DNA of 5,766 nt, from the NCBI GenBank assembly GCA_030599445.1, contig JAUVOA010000109.1:1-5766 (forward strand), given 5' to 3'. Origin of the DNA: Atribacterota bacterium. GTDB taxonomy: Bacteria; Atribacterota; Phoenicimicrobiia; Phoenicimicrobiales; Phoenicimicrobiaceae. The first letter of the stretch is position 1, and each line of letters opens with the position of its first letter. Below the pieces are notes generated by a model. That model was not told the origin of the DNA. It saw only the letters and a program-made list of their open reading frames with translations, and did no database searches. Position numbers and translations under genes: made by a program. Positions 1 through 5,162 of this stretch are shown in pieces.

Positions 1-1
1 A

Positions 2-439
2 ATAATAGAATTCAAGCAAGTCATTTCTTTAGATCCATTAAATTTAACTGCTCGCGAAGCAATTGCCTTGGCTTATTATGAAAATAAAGAATGGGAAAAG
101 GCAATAGAGGTTTATAACTATCTTCAAAATGTCCATCCGGATGATCAAAAAATAAAATTAAAAATTATTGATTCCCAATTTAATTTAGCTGTTGATTATG
201 AAAATGATTCCCTTTTTAAAGTTGCATCCGAAGAATTCAAAGAGGTATTGAATTTAAGTCCTAATTATCCTTCAGCCAAAAGAAGATATTATTTGTCTTA
301 TTCTAAATATTTATTTTATTCAACTTATTTTAGAGTAGGTTTTTTATCTTTAATTGTAATAATATTTTTTATATTATTGTTGCCAAAAATAAGAAAAATG
401 AGAAAAAGCAGTAGACATTCTAAAAGAGGAAGATTTTAA
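2..439 (+). CDS. TPR-repeat protein with C-terminal membrane anchor (5' partial)
   Basis: The reading frame is open from base 2 at the window edge to the TAA at 437-439, so this is the C-terminal 145 residues of a longer protein. A TTG at base 68 is only an internal codon: the helical repeat pattern continues upstream of it. Seen in sequence: TPR-like helix pairs, with the end of one repeat (EFKQVISLDPLN), a full one (AREAIALAYYENKEWEKAIE, closed by HPDD) and a degenerate one ending in FKEVLNLSPNYPSA. One hydrophobic segment follows (VGFLSLIVIIFFILLLP), then a very basic tail rich in K, R and S. By the positive-inside rule the tail is probably cytoplasmic, which would place the TPR part outside the membrane; this is inference, because the N-terminus is missing. 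TPRs usually mediate protein-protein contacts. No enzymatic domain is visible and the partner is unknown. It ends 64 bases before the MEMO gene, possibly in the same transcript. Confidence 0.8.
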   Translation: MIEFKQVISLDPLNLTAREAIALAYYENKEWEKAIEVYNYLQNVHPDDQKIKLKIIDSQFNLAVDYENDSLFKVASEEFKEVLNLSPNYPSAKRRYYLSYSKYLFYSTYFRVGFLSLIVIIFFILLLPKIRKMRKSSRHSKRGRF

Positions 440-464
440 TCCTAAATAACTTGAAAACATTTAG

Positions 465-470
465 TATAAT
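465..470 (+). promoter_or_regulatory. Possible -10 box upstream of the MEMO gene
   Basis: A perfect TATAAT lies in the 64-base gap between the TPR gene and the MEMO gene. The place where a -35 element would fall (about 441-447) shows no good match to TTGACA, so this is a half-promoter at best. The MEMO gene may instead be read through from the TPR gene. Confidence 0.25.
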
Positions 471-503
471 TTATGTTTTTAAAAGAGTAGGGGAGGTAGT
501 TTT

Positions 504-1361
504 ATGAGTGAGCTAAATTTAAGGAGACCTGCCGTCGCAGGTAGCTTTTACGCCGGTGATTCAAAATCTTTAAATATACAGATTGAGAATTGTTTTTTAC
601 ATAAAATAGGACCCGGTGAAATTCCTCTGGTAAGTCCCAAAAGAGAAAACAATATCATTGGATTAATTAGCCCACATGCGGGTTATATGTATTCAGGTCC
701 TGTTGCGGCTAACGGCTTTTATAAAATTGCTTTAGATGGTAAACCAGACACCATTATTATATTGGGACCTAATCATCAAGGTTTTGGGGAAAATGTTTCT
801 ATTATGGCTGAAGGAAAATGGAAAACACCATTAGGAGAATTGGAAATTGATGAAGAAATGGCAGAAGACATCTTAAAAAACTCCAAAATAATTAAAAACG
901 ATAAAAAAGCCCATCAGTATGAACATTCCATAGAAGTCCAATTACCCTTTATTCAGTACATTTTCGGTAAAGATATTAAATTCGTACCAATTTGCATGAC
1001 TCGTCAAGATATCGATACGGATATAGAAATTGCAAAATCAATATGTTCTTCCGTAGTTGATAAAAATATTTTAATAATTGCCAGTTCGGATTTCACGCAC
1101 TATGAATCCCAGGAATATGCTGAAAACGCTGATAAACAAGCAATAAATGCCATTCTTGAATTTAATCCTAAGAAACTATATGATATGATTTATCATCAGA
1201 ATCTAACTATGTGTGGCCCCGGTCCGATTACTGCAATGCTTATCGCCTGTGAAACATTAGGTGCAAAAAAGTCTGAGTTGCTAAAATACGCTACTTCAGG
1301 AGATGTTTCAGGTATGTATGACCAGGTAGTTGGTTATGCTTCATTGATAGTATCTAAATAA
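504..1361 (+). CDS. amrB: MEMO1-family protein (AmmeMemoRadiSam system protein B)
   Basis: A complete 285-aa protein, the usual length for this family (related to human MEMO1 and to extradiol-dioxygenase LigB folds). Motifs in order: RRPAVAGSFYAG at 7-18, SPHAGYMYSGPVAA at 56-69, ILGPNHQG at 86-93, EHSIEVQLPF at 140-149, ASSDFTHY at 193-200 and CGPGPITAML at 237-246. H58, H91 and C237 correspond to the metal ligands (H49, H81, C244) of human MEMO1, so the metal site looks intact. Its biochemical role in bacteria is unsettled; in many genomes it is encoded with an AMMECR1-domain protein and a radical SAM enzyme. Neither partner is visible here: the upstream neighbour is a TPR protein and downstream lies a 305-base gap. 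The ATG at 504 is chosen because GGAGGT at 492-497 stands six bases upstream and the conserved N-terminal motif follows directly. The family call is secure; the gene symbol is a convention for this family. Confidence 0.93.
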   Translation: MSELNLRRPAVAGSFYAGDSKSLNIQIENCFLHKIGPGEIPLVSPKRENNIIGLISPHAGYMYSGPVAANGFYKIALDGKPDTIIILGPNHQGFGENVSIMAEGKWKTPLGELEIDEEMAEDILKNSKIIKNDKKAHQYEHSIEVQLPFIQYIFGKDIKFVPICMTRQDIDTDIEIAKSICSSVVDKNILIIASSDFTHYESQEYAENADKQAINAILEFNPKKLYDMIYHQNLTMCGPGPITAMLIACETLGAKKSELLKYATSGDVSGMYDQVVGYASLIVSK

Positions 1362-1476
1362 TGCTCCATACTGCAAAAGTTTTCCATCTTTCTTCCAGGG
1401 GGTCAAATACTATCCCATCCATGCAATTTCTTCCGCTGAACCCGCAATTAAAAGTAAAATGAACAAAAAGGGCAAT

Positions 1477-1505
1477 TTGACACAGCACAACAAAACACAT
1501 ACAAT
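1477..1505 (+). promoter_or_regulatory. Sigma70-type promoter
   Basis: A perfect -35 box TTGACA at 1477-1482 and a -10 box TACAAT at 1500-1505 (five of six matches) are separated by the optimal 17 bases. The expected start is near 1512. It points toward the lipoprotein gene at 1667 and is the best promoter match I found in the window. It has not been tested, and AT-rich DNA gives chance hits, but an exact TTGACA at exact spacing is unlikely to be accidental. Confidence 0.6.
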
Positions 1506-1506
1506 A

Positions 1507-1528
1507 AATATATAACATGTTATATATT
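1507..1528. promoter_or_regulatory. Perfect 22-bp palindrome, candidate operator
   Basis: Two 11-base arms (AATATATAACA and its exact complement) meet with no spacer between 1517 and 1518. It starts two bases after the -10 box and covers the predicted transcription start, a classic position for a repressor operator. It is followed by A residues rather than a T-run on the + strand, so it is not a terminator for + strand transcription. Binding by a dimeric regulator is inference; no regulator gene is present in the window. Confidence 0.45.
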
Positions 1529-1666
1529 AAAAAAGATTATTATTATGAGTTTAAACCTACATGCGGTAGAAAAAGGGGACTTCCATATAATTTTGGGCAC
1601 TCTCAATAATCATTTTATTTAACTACTTTAAAAATAGTATTTATAGTAAATAAAGAAGGTGAACTT

Positions 1667-1834
1667 ATGAAAACAAAATGGGTAGTATATTTAATAATTA
1701 TGTTAGTCATTACTTCTTTTTATAGCGGTTGTAGTTTTCTACCCTATGGGAATATAACCCCAGTTTTAGGCTCCACACCACCAACCACTGCAAAAGTTGA
1801 ATATCTCTATACTTATGATGTAAATGCTAATGAT
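1667..1834 (+). repeat. Near-identical 5' repeat shared by the two lipoprotein genes, copy 1
   Basis: These 168 bases match 3243-3410 with only five differences. The first 74 bases, from the ATG, are identical including third codon positions. Similarity starts at the start codon: the upstream regions of the two genes do not resemble each other beyond the last few AT-rich bases. Past the repeat, codon third positions diverge freely even where the protein is unchanged. Confidence 0.9.
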
Positions 1835-2326
1835 TTTGAAGACGATATCTTGACTTATTCATTGCTAACTTTTCCCGAAGGAATGACTATTGATTCTTCA
1901 ACTGGAGTAATAACCTGGACTCCTACAAAGGAACAAATAGGAGGAAATGAAGTTACAGTAAAAGTAAATGATAAATGGCGTTGGGATGCTCAAGCTTTTT
2001 TAGTTACAGTTAGCGAAATTGTACTTACTTCTATAGAAGTTATTCCTTCTACTATGAGCTTAGCCGAGGAAGATTCAAATGTAATTAATCTTATTTATTT
2101 AATAGTTACTGCAAATTATGATTATGGACCGAGCAAGACTATTGCCCTTCGTAACTGTACTTATGAATCCAGTAATACGGATATAGCTGCAGTGGGTCAT
2201 ACCGGAGTGATTTCTGGAATATTTAACGGTTCAGCTACTATCACAGTAAGTTATACAGAAGGCAATGTAACTAAAAGTGATACTGTAGATATAACTGTTA
2301 TTTTTGATCCTGTTTGTGATACCTGA
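1667..2326 (+). CDS. Lipoprotein with cadherin-like (He_PIG) and Big_2 domains, copy 1
   Basis: A 219-aa predicted surface or periplasmic lipoprotein. Residues 1-21 form a type II signal peptide (two lysines, hydrophobic core VVYLIIMLVIT) ending in a lipobox YSGC, with C22 as the lipidated residue. Residues about 30-115 match the He_PIG/cadherin-like Ig pattern, including YTYDVNAND, LTYSL, PEGMTID and TGVITWTPTKEQIG. Residues about 119-212 match a bacterial Ig-like group 2 (Big_2) domain, with LTSIEVIPS, YESSNTDIA, GHTGVISG, GSATITVSY and a final DTVDITV strand. Such domains act in adhesion or as structural spacers; no catalytic residues are visible. The ATG at 1667 has GAAGGTG just upstream. 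The gene ends in TGA followed in frame by TGG TAA, giving a second stop. A paralogue lies at 3243-3902 (about 68% protein identity). The ligand is unknown. Confidence 0.85.
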   Translation: MKTKWVVYLIIMLVITSFYSGCSFLPYGNITPVLGSTPPTTAKVEYLYTYDVNANDFEDDILTYSLLTFPEGMTIDSSTGVITWTPTKEQIGGNEVTVKVNDKWRWDAQAFLVTVSEIVLTSIEVIPSTMSLAEEDSNVINLIYLIVTANYDYGPSKTIALRNCTYESSNTDIAAVGHTGVISGIFNGSATITVSYTEGNVTKSDTVDITVIFDPVCDT

Positions 2327-2450
2327 TGGTAATTGAAATTGCCGATAGGTTATCGGTATCTAATTATCTTCACTGCTTCTAACATGGAATAGAAGCTGCT
2401 GTGCTTAATTCCTTAATTGCGTTCTAATAATTAAGATAAATTTAATTCTC
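2327..2450 (+). repeat. 3' module shared by the two lipoprotein genes, copy 1
   Basis: After the stop codon, similarity to the other copy (3903-4008) continues: the second in-frame stop (TGATGGTAA), the hairpin at 2340-2358, CTAATTATCTTC, and patches such as TTAATTCCT, CTAATA and TTAATTCT in the same order. Copy 1 carries extra sequence, including a perfect 7-bp inverted repeat (GCTTCTA at 2375-2381, TAGAAGC at 2390-2396), that copy 2 lacks. The distal part of this alignment was made by eye and is less certain. Confidence 0.55.
2340..2358 (+). other. Conserved hairpin downstream of lipoprotein gene, copy 1
   Basis: CCGATA at 2342-2347 pairs with TATCGG at 2351-2356 around a GGT loop. A G-U pair (2341/2357) and a T-A pair (2340/2358) extend it to 8 bp. 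The same stem, with an A-T pair in place of the G-U, lies at the same position after the second paralogue. No T-run follows, so it is not a standard intrinsic terminator; an mRNA 3' stability element or a protein binding site is possible. Confidence 0.6.
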
Positions 2451-2457
2451 TACATTA

Positions 2458-2491
2458 AAGAGAAAAGAGTCGATTAAAACTCTTCTCTTTT
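2458..2491 (+). terminator. Terminator-like hairpin after lipoprotein copy 1
   Basis: The purine-rich arm 2458-2470 pairs with the T-rich arm 2479-2491 around an 8-base loop: twelve pairs including one G-U, with one internal A/C mismatch. The 3' arm contains CTCTTTTCT, but no long T-run follows it, so termination strength is uncertain. It lies between the first lipoprotein gene and the secreted-protein gene and probably separates their transcripts at least partly. Confidence 0.45.
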
Positions 2492-2550
2492 CTATGGGTA
2501 TCTAATCCTTTTCACTAGTGGATTAAAAGGAAAATCCATAAAAAAATTGA

Positions 2551-2556
2551 AAGGAG
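2551..2556 (+). promoter_or_regulatory. Ribosome binding site of the 197-aa secreted protein
   Basis: AAGGAG stands seven bases before the ATG at 2564, which fixes the start at the head of the signal peptide. Just upstream, TCCTTTT (2506-2512) and AAAAGGA (2525-2531) form an inverted repeat that overlaps another (TAATCC/GGATTA), so the leader could fold in two alternative ways. Confidence 0.7.
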
Positions 2557-2563
2557 TAGATTC

Positions 2564-3157
2564 ATGAAAAAGAAATTAGTTTATAGTCTGATCTTTATAT
2601 TGGCTGTTTTTTTAATGGTAAATTATTCTTATTGCGTTTCAAGTGGGAACGCTTCCTCAGACGAATTAACAGATTCAGAAAAATCTTTAATAAAAAAGTT
2701 CGGTTATGGAGGAGATTATGTAAAAAGATGGCCTGATGGGATTGTCTATGTGTATAATGGAACAATTTATAAGGGTTTGCCAAGAATTATTAAACAGATT
2801 AATCAGATAATAGGAAATAAGACTATTTTTCAATTAAGTAATGATAAAGAAATAAGTAAAGTAGTTTTTGAATCATATGCCTCTAATAAATATGCTGCAG
2901 AGTATAAATGGAGTTGGAAAGGGTATAATTTAGAAAAATGGGTAATTTCACTTAGCAATAAGCATACCCATGGTAGTAAAACTGAAAAGTTTTTCTTATC
3001 AATGTTTACTCAGATTGCCGGTTTTAATTATAAGGCCGATAAAAAAAAATATGGGGAGTGGTGGGAATTTTCAATTGATAAAAATATAAAAAAGATGTTA
3101 AAAGCTTTGTATAAAGTCCCTCCGGGTTATAATCTGTTAACCGGAGAAGTTGAATAA
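2564..3157 (+). CDS. Secreted protein, possible degenerate DUF2927/metzincin-like domain
   Basis: A 197-aa exported protein. Residues 1-24 are a signal sequence (MKKK, hydrophobic LVYSLIFILAVFLMV). C24 lies in NYSYC, which is not a good lipobox, so a freely secreted or simply anchored form is more likely. I do not recognise a close family with certainty. The order of motifs recalls DUF2927-type putative metalloproteases: GYGGDYVKRW at 47-56, a strand DGIVYVYNGT, helix RIIKQINQIIG at 74-84, strand KWVISLS at 125-131, EKFFLSMFTQIAGF at 141-154, then a conserved-looking D172 and ALYKVPPG at 181-188. In that alignment the segment around 141-154 stands where the zinc-binding HExxH helix or its EELTQxLG variant would be, but no HExxH is present, so catalysis is doubtful. 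It sits between two paralogous lipoproteins, suggesting a joint role at the cell surface. Domain assignment is inference. Confidence 0.75.
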   Translation: MKKKLVYSLIFILAVFLMVNYSYCVSSGNASSDELTDSEKSLIKKFGYGGDYVKRWPDGIVYVYNGTIYKGLPRIIKQINQIIGNKTIFQLSNDKEISKVVFESYASNKYAAEYKWSWKGYNLEKWVISLSNKHTHGSKTEKFFLSMFTQIAGFNYKADKKKYGEWWEFSIDKNIKKMLKALYKVPPGYNLLTGEVE

Positions 3158-3189
3158 GTGAGATTATTCTCATTTAACTTTAGTTTTTT
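3155..3189 (+). terminator. Weak terminator-like hairpin overlapping the stop codon
   Basis: TGAGA (3159-3163) pairs with TCTCA (3168-3172) around TTAT, and flanking A-T and G-U pairs extend the stem to nine pairs (3155-3176). Six T residues follow at 3184-3189, about eight bases from the stem, which is farther than in a typical intrinsic terminator. Efficiency is doubtful. Confidence 0.3.
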
Positions 3190-3191
3190 AT

Positions 3192-3197
3192 TATAAT
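3192..3197 (+). promoter_or_regulatory. Possible -10 box before lipoprotein copy 2
   Basis: A perfect TATAAT lies in the 85-base gap upstream of the second lipoprotein gene. No good -35 element stands 16-18 bases before it. It would let copy 2 be expressed independently of copy 1, whose promoter region is unrelated in sequence. Confidence 0.25.
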
Positions 3198-3242
3198 AAC
3201 GAATAAAACAATGGAAATGATAGCAATTAAAAAGGAAAATTT

Positions 3243-3410
3243 ATGAAAACAAAATGGGTAGTATATTTAATAATTATGTTAGTCATTACTTCTTTTTATA
3301 GCGGTTGTAGTTTTCTGCCTTATGGGAATACAGCCCCAGTTTTAGGCTCCACACCACCAAGCACTGCAAAAGTTGAATATCTCTATACTTATGATGTAAA
3401 TGCTAATGAT
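3243..3410 (+). repeat. Near-identical 5' repeat shared by the two lipoprotein genes, copy 2
   Basis: Partner of 1667-1834, with 163 of 168 bases identical. After it, the segment encoding WTPTKEQIG differs at five synonymous sites out of 27 bases, whereas the first 74 bases of the gene show none. The switch is sharp rather than gradual. Confidence 0.9.
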
Positions 3411-3902
3411 CTTGAAAATGATGTATTGACTTATTCTTTGCTCACTTATCCTGAAGGAATGAAGATTGATACTGTAACCGGCGTTATCAACTGGACACCG
3501 ACGAAAGAACAAATAGGGGAGTATGAAGTTACCGTCAATATAGAGGATAGATGGCGCAATAATATACAGAATTTTACCATTGAAGCCAGCGATATTCTTT
3601 TGACTTCTATAGGCGTTATTCCATCATCCATAACTTTGACTGAGACATATTCAAATTTATTGACTCAAAATTTTCTTACAATAACTGCCAACTATGATTA
3701 TGGACCCAGCAAATCCATTGCACTCAGTGAATGTAATTATAAATCAAGTGATGCAAATATAGCTTTTGTGGGTCATACCGGAGTGATTGCTGGAACATCC
3801 AAAGGATCAGCTGTTATTACCGTAAGCTATACGGAAAATGGTATAACGAAAAGTGATACCATAGATGTCATTGTTACTCCGTTTATTGCAGGTGATGATT
3901 GA
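3243..3902 (+). CDS. Lipoprotein with cadherin-like (He_PIG) and Big_2 domains, copy 2
   Basis: A 219-aa paralogue of the protein at 1667-2326, aligning without gaps. Identity is 55 of 60 in the first 60 residues and about 60% over the rest (about 68% overall). The lipobox YSGC with C22 is unchanged. The cadherin-like domain keeps YTYDVNAND, LTYSLLTYPEGM and WTPTKEQIG; the Big_2 domain keeps LTSIGVIPSS, ANYDYGPSK, VGHTGVI and ITVSYTE. The stretches most different from copy 1 are residues about 93-118 (end of domain 1 and the linker), 131-146 (start of Big_2) and the last nine residues, places where exposed loops might bind different partners. RBS AAAGGA at 3231-3236, six bases before the ATG. 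The stop TGA is followed in frame by TGG TAA, as in copy 1. Likely role: cell-surface adhesion or scaffolding; ligand unknown. Confidence 0.85.
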   Translation: MKTKWVVYLIIMLVITSFYSGCSFLPYGNTAPVLGSTPPSTAKVEYLYTYDVNANDLENDVLTYSLLTYPEGMKIDTVTGVINWTPTKEQIGEYEVTVNIEDRWRNNIQNFTIEASDILLTSIGVIPSSITLTETYSNLLTQNFLTITANYDYGPSKSIALSECNYKSSDANIAFVGHTGVIAGTSKGSAVITVSYTENGITKSDTIDVIVTPFIAGDD

Positions 3903-3915
3903 TGGTAACAAATAT

Positions 3916-3934
3916 TACCGATAGGTTATCGGTA
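3916..3934 (+). other. Conserved hairpin downstream of lipoprotein gene, copy 2
   Basis: TACCGATA pairs perfectly with TATCGGTA around a GGT loop, 8 bp in all. It is the counterpart of 2340-2358 at the same distance (13 bases) after the stop codon. The one stem difference (A-T here, G-U in copy 1) keeps the pairing, which suggests that the structure is selected. No T-run follows. Confidence 0.6.
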
Positions 3935-4248
3935 GCTAATTATCTTCCCTATTTTATAAAAATTAATTCCTCAAAAATCTAATATAACAGAGGTAAAATT
4001 AATTCTAAATTTCTATGCTTTTAGAACATATGCTGAACCAGGTTTAATGAATCTTTTTGAAGTTAAGAATGTTTATGATGACATTAAATGGTTTTTATCT
4101 TTTGACTGGCACACAGCAAGTTAACATCCTAAATTAATCGTTGATTTTTATATTGCGTAAAGAGAATAAAGAAAAGAATGTCTGTAATACAATTCGTTGG
4201 ATACATTGATGCATTTAAAACAGATTTTTAGATTATTGTATTTGATTT

Positions 4249-4330
4249 CCTTTTCTGCACATCGTGTGCTACAGCGGAAAGGGGAGTCGGATAATTTTAA
4301 GCCCTCGGCATTTTGCTGAAGAGCTTTTTT
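4249..4330 (+). ncRNA. Candidate structured RNA (small RNA or leader element)
   Basis: An outer stem CCTTTTC (4249-4255) with GGAAAGG (4276-4282, one G-U pair) encloses an inner hairpin GCACA-TCG-TGTGC (4257-4269), with an asymmetric internal loop at 4270-4275. A terminator hairpin follows at 4301-4324, with T residues to 4330. The bases AGGG at 4280-4283 could instead pair with CCCT (4302-4305) in the terminator arm, so outer stem and terminator may compete. I do not recognise a known riboswitch or sRNA family. It could be an independent small RNA, an attenuator before the Mth938 gene, or the distal 3' end of the lipoprotein transcript. No clear promoter was found just upstream. Confidence 0.35.
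4301..4330 (+). terminator. Intrinsic terminator
   Basis: GCCCTCGGCA (4301-4310) pairs with TGCTGAAGAGC (4314-4324): ten pairs with one G-U, one C/A mismatch and a bulged A, closing a TTT loop. Six T residues follow directly (4325-4330). The GC-rich stem stands out from the AT-rich surroundings. It ends any transcript arriving from the lipoprotein side. Confidence 0.7.
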
Positions 4331-4362
4331 ATTTAGAAAAGAAGGATTTTAAAAAATTTTGT

Positions 4363-4386
4363 AGTATTATAGTATTATAGTATTAT
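4363..4386. repeat. Three tandem copies of AGTATTAT
   Basis: Perfect 8-bp units at 4363-4370, 4371-4378 and 4379-4386. They contain overlapping TATAGT hexamers that resemble -10 boxes, but no suitably spaced -35 box was found. Copy number could vary by slippage. Confidence 0.7.
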
Positions 4387-4508
4387 TAACATAGTTATCT
4401 TAAAAAATTAATTTCGTGAGATATCCAGCAAAGGTATATAGTTCTTAAAAAAAATTAAAATCTCTTTATTTCTCTATAAAAAATATAAAAAGTACCGGAG
4501 CAAATAAA

Positions 4509-4847
4509 ATGATAGAATCATATGATTTTGGAAAAATAATAATTAATAGTGAAGAATATCATTCCGATATTATTATTTATAAAAAAAGTATCGATGATAA
4601 ATGGTGGCGAAGAGAAAGCCACAATCTTTGCATCGAAGATATAAAGAAAATCTTGGACAATAAACCTGAAACACTAATTATCGGAACCGGATATTATGGT
4701 TTAATGAAAGTAGCCTTAGAATTAATTAAATATTTAGAATCAAATAATATTGAGGTCATCATTAAAAGAACAAAAGATGCTTGTGATGAATATAATACAC
4801 TTTACCAAAAGAAAAATGTTGTCGCAGCGTTTCATTTAACTTGTTAA
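4509..4847 (+). CDS. Mth938-domain protein (DUF498 family)
   Basis: A complete 112-aa soluble protein of the Mth938/DUF498 family, which is related to the AAMDC protein of animals. Seen in sequence: an opening strand region ESYDFGKIIINSEEY followed by D20 and IIIY, then KWWRRESH at 31-38, PETLIIGTGYYG at 53-64, a helix ALELIKYLESNNIEV, TKDACDEYN at 88-96 and the C-terminal VAAFHLTC at 105-112. Length and motif order are as expected for a single-domain member. The molecular function is unknown for bacterial members; the GTG-containing central motif is typical but no reaction has been assigned. The ATG at 4509 has GGAG eight bases upstream. It stands alone here, 606 bases after the preceding gene and with no gene after it, so context says little about its role. 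No signal peptide or membrane segment. Confidence 0.9.
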   Translation: MIESYDFGKIIINSEEYHSDIIIYKKSIDDKWWRRESHNLCIEDIKKILDNKPETLIIGTGYYGLMKVALELIKYLESNNIEVIIKRTKDACDEYNTLYQKKNVVAAFHLTC

Positions 4848-5052
4848 CATATAATCTTGTTAAGTTAACACTAAAATACTACACATTACAACCGCATTTA
4901 TAATCATTTCAACCTTTATGCTTACTTGAAATTACACGTGATTAAGAACGTATATCAGGGGCAGGGTAGGGGATTGTATTGAAATAAGTTTTTAAAAAGG
5001 GTTCTCTTTAAAAATATATAATATTTAGCATAATAAATAAAAGCAAAATAGA

Positions 5053-5082
5053 TTGGAATAACTAAATATATATAAATATAAC
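5053..5082 (+). promoter_or_regulatory. Weak promoter-like pair
   Basis: TTGGAA (5053-5058) and TATAAC (5077-5082) with an 18-base spacer, about 80 bases upstream of the short frameshifted ORF. The surrounding sequence is so AT-rich that a chance match is likely. Confidence 0.2.
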
Positions 5083-5162
5083 TATAATAAAAATAAAATA
5101 AATAATAATATATTATAATTTAGGCGAAATGTATGTTTATAAAATAATAGAAGAGGTTTTAA

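Larger units (their letters stand above)
1362..1666 (+). other. Intergenic leader region before the first lipoprotein gene
   Basis: A 305-base stretch with no convincing gene. No clear intrinsic terminator for the MEMO gene is visible at its start. The middle holds a near-consensus promoter (1477-1505) and a 22-bp perfect palindrome (1507-1528). From a start near 1512, a leader of about 155 bases would precede the lipoprotein ATG. A second, weaker promoter-like pair, TTAACT at 1619-1624 and TATAGT at 1642-1647 with a 17-base spacer, lies just before the ribosome binding site. Confidence 0.6.
3903..4508 (+). other. Gene-less stretch between lipoprotein copy 2 and the Mth938 gene
   Basis: About 600 bases without a credible gene. 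It begins with the 3' module shared with copy 1 (to about 4008), which includes an inverted repeat of AATTAATT plus CCTC/GAGG (3961-4008). An open frame from 3963 to 4124 has no start codon near its beginning and no ribosome binding site. Then come a structured RNA candidate with terminator (4249-4330), a triple 8-bp tandem repeat (4363-4386) and an AT-rich leader to the next gene. Confidence 0.6.

Noticed and set aside
1354..1422. 22-aa minus-strand frame (MDGIVFDPLEERW...)
   Set aside because: Too short, overlaps the end of the MEMO gene and lacks a ribosome binding site. It could be a remnant of an older gene but cannot be supported.
1545..1622. 25-codon open frame in the leader (MSLNLHAVEKGDF...)
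   Set aside because: No ribosome binding site and no recognisable relative. A leader peptide is conceivable because it lies downstream of the promoter at 1477, but there is no other evidence.
2595..2783. 62-aa open frame on the minus strand
   Set aside because: Antisense shadow of the secreted-protein gene; histidine- and lysine-rich low-complexity product, no ribosome binding site, no family resemblance.
3446..3631. 61-aa open frame on the minus strand
   Set aside because: Antisense shadow of lipoprotein copy 2, whose coding is well supported by its paralogue.
3963..4124. 54-codon open stretch including AEPGLMNLFEVKNVYDDIKW
   Set aside because: It looks faintly protein-like, but has no upstream start codon or ribosome binding site and its first third overlaps the module shared with lipoprotein copy 1. 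At most a gene remnant.
4836..4868. TTAACTT/AAGTTAA inverted repeat around the Mth938 stop codon
   Set aside because: Only 7 bp, AT-only except one G-C pair, long loop and no T-run; not a credible terminator.
4958..4972. G-rich island with runs of 4, 3 and 4 G
   Set aside because: Only three G-runs, so it does not meet the four-run pattern of an intramolecular G-quadruplex.
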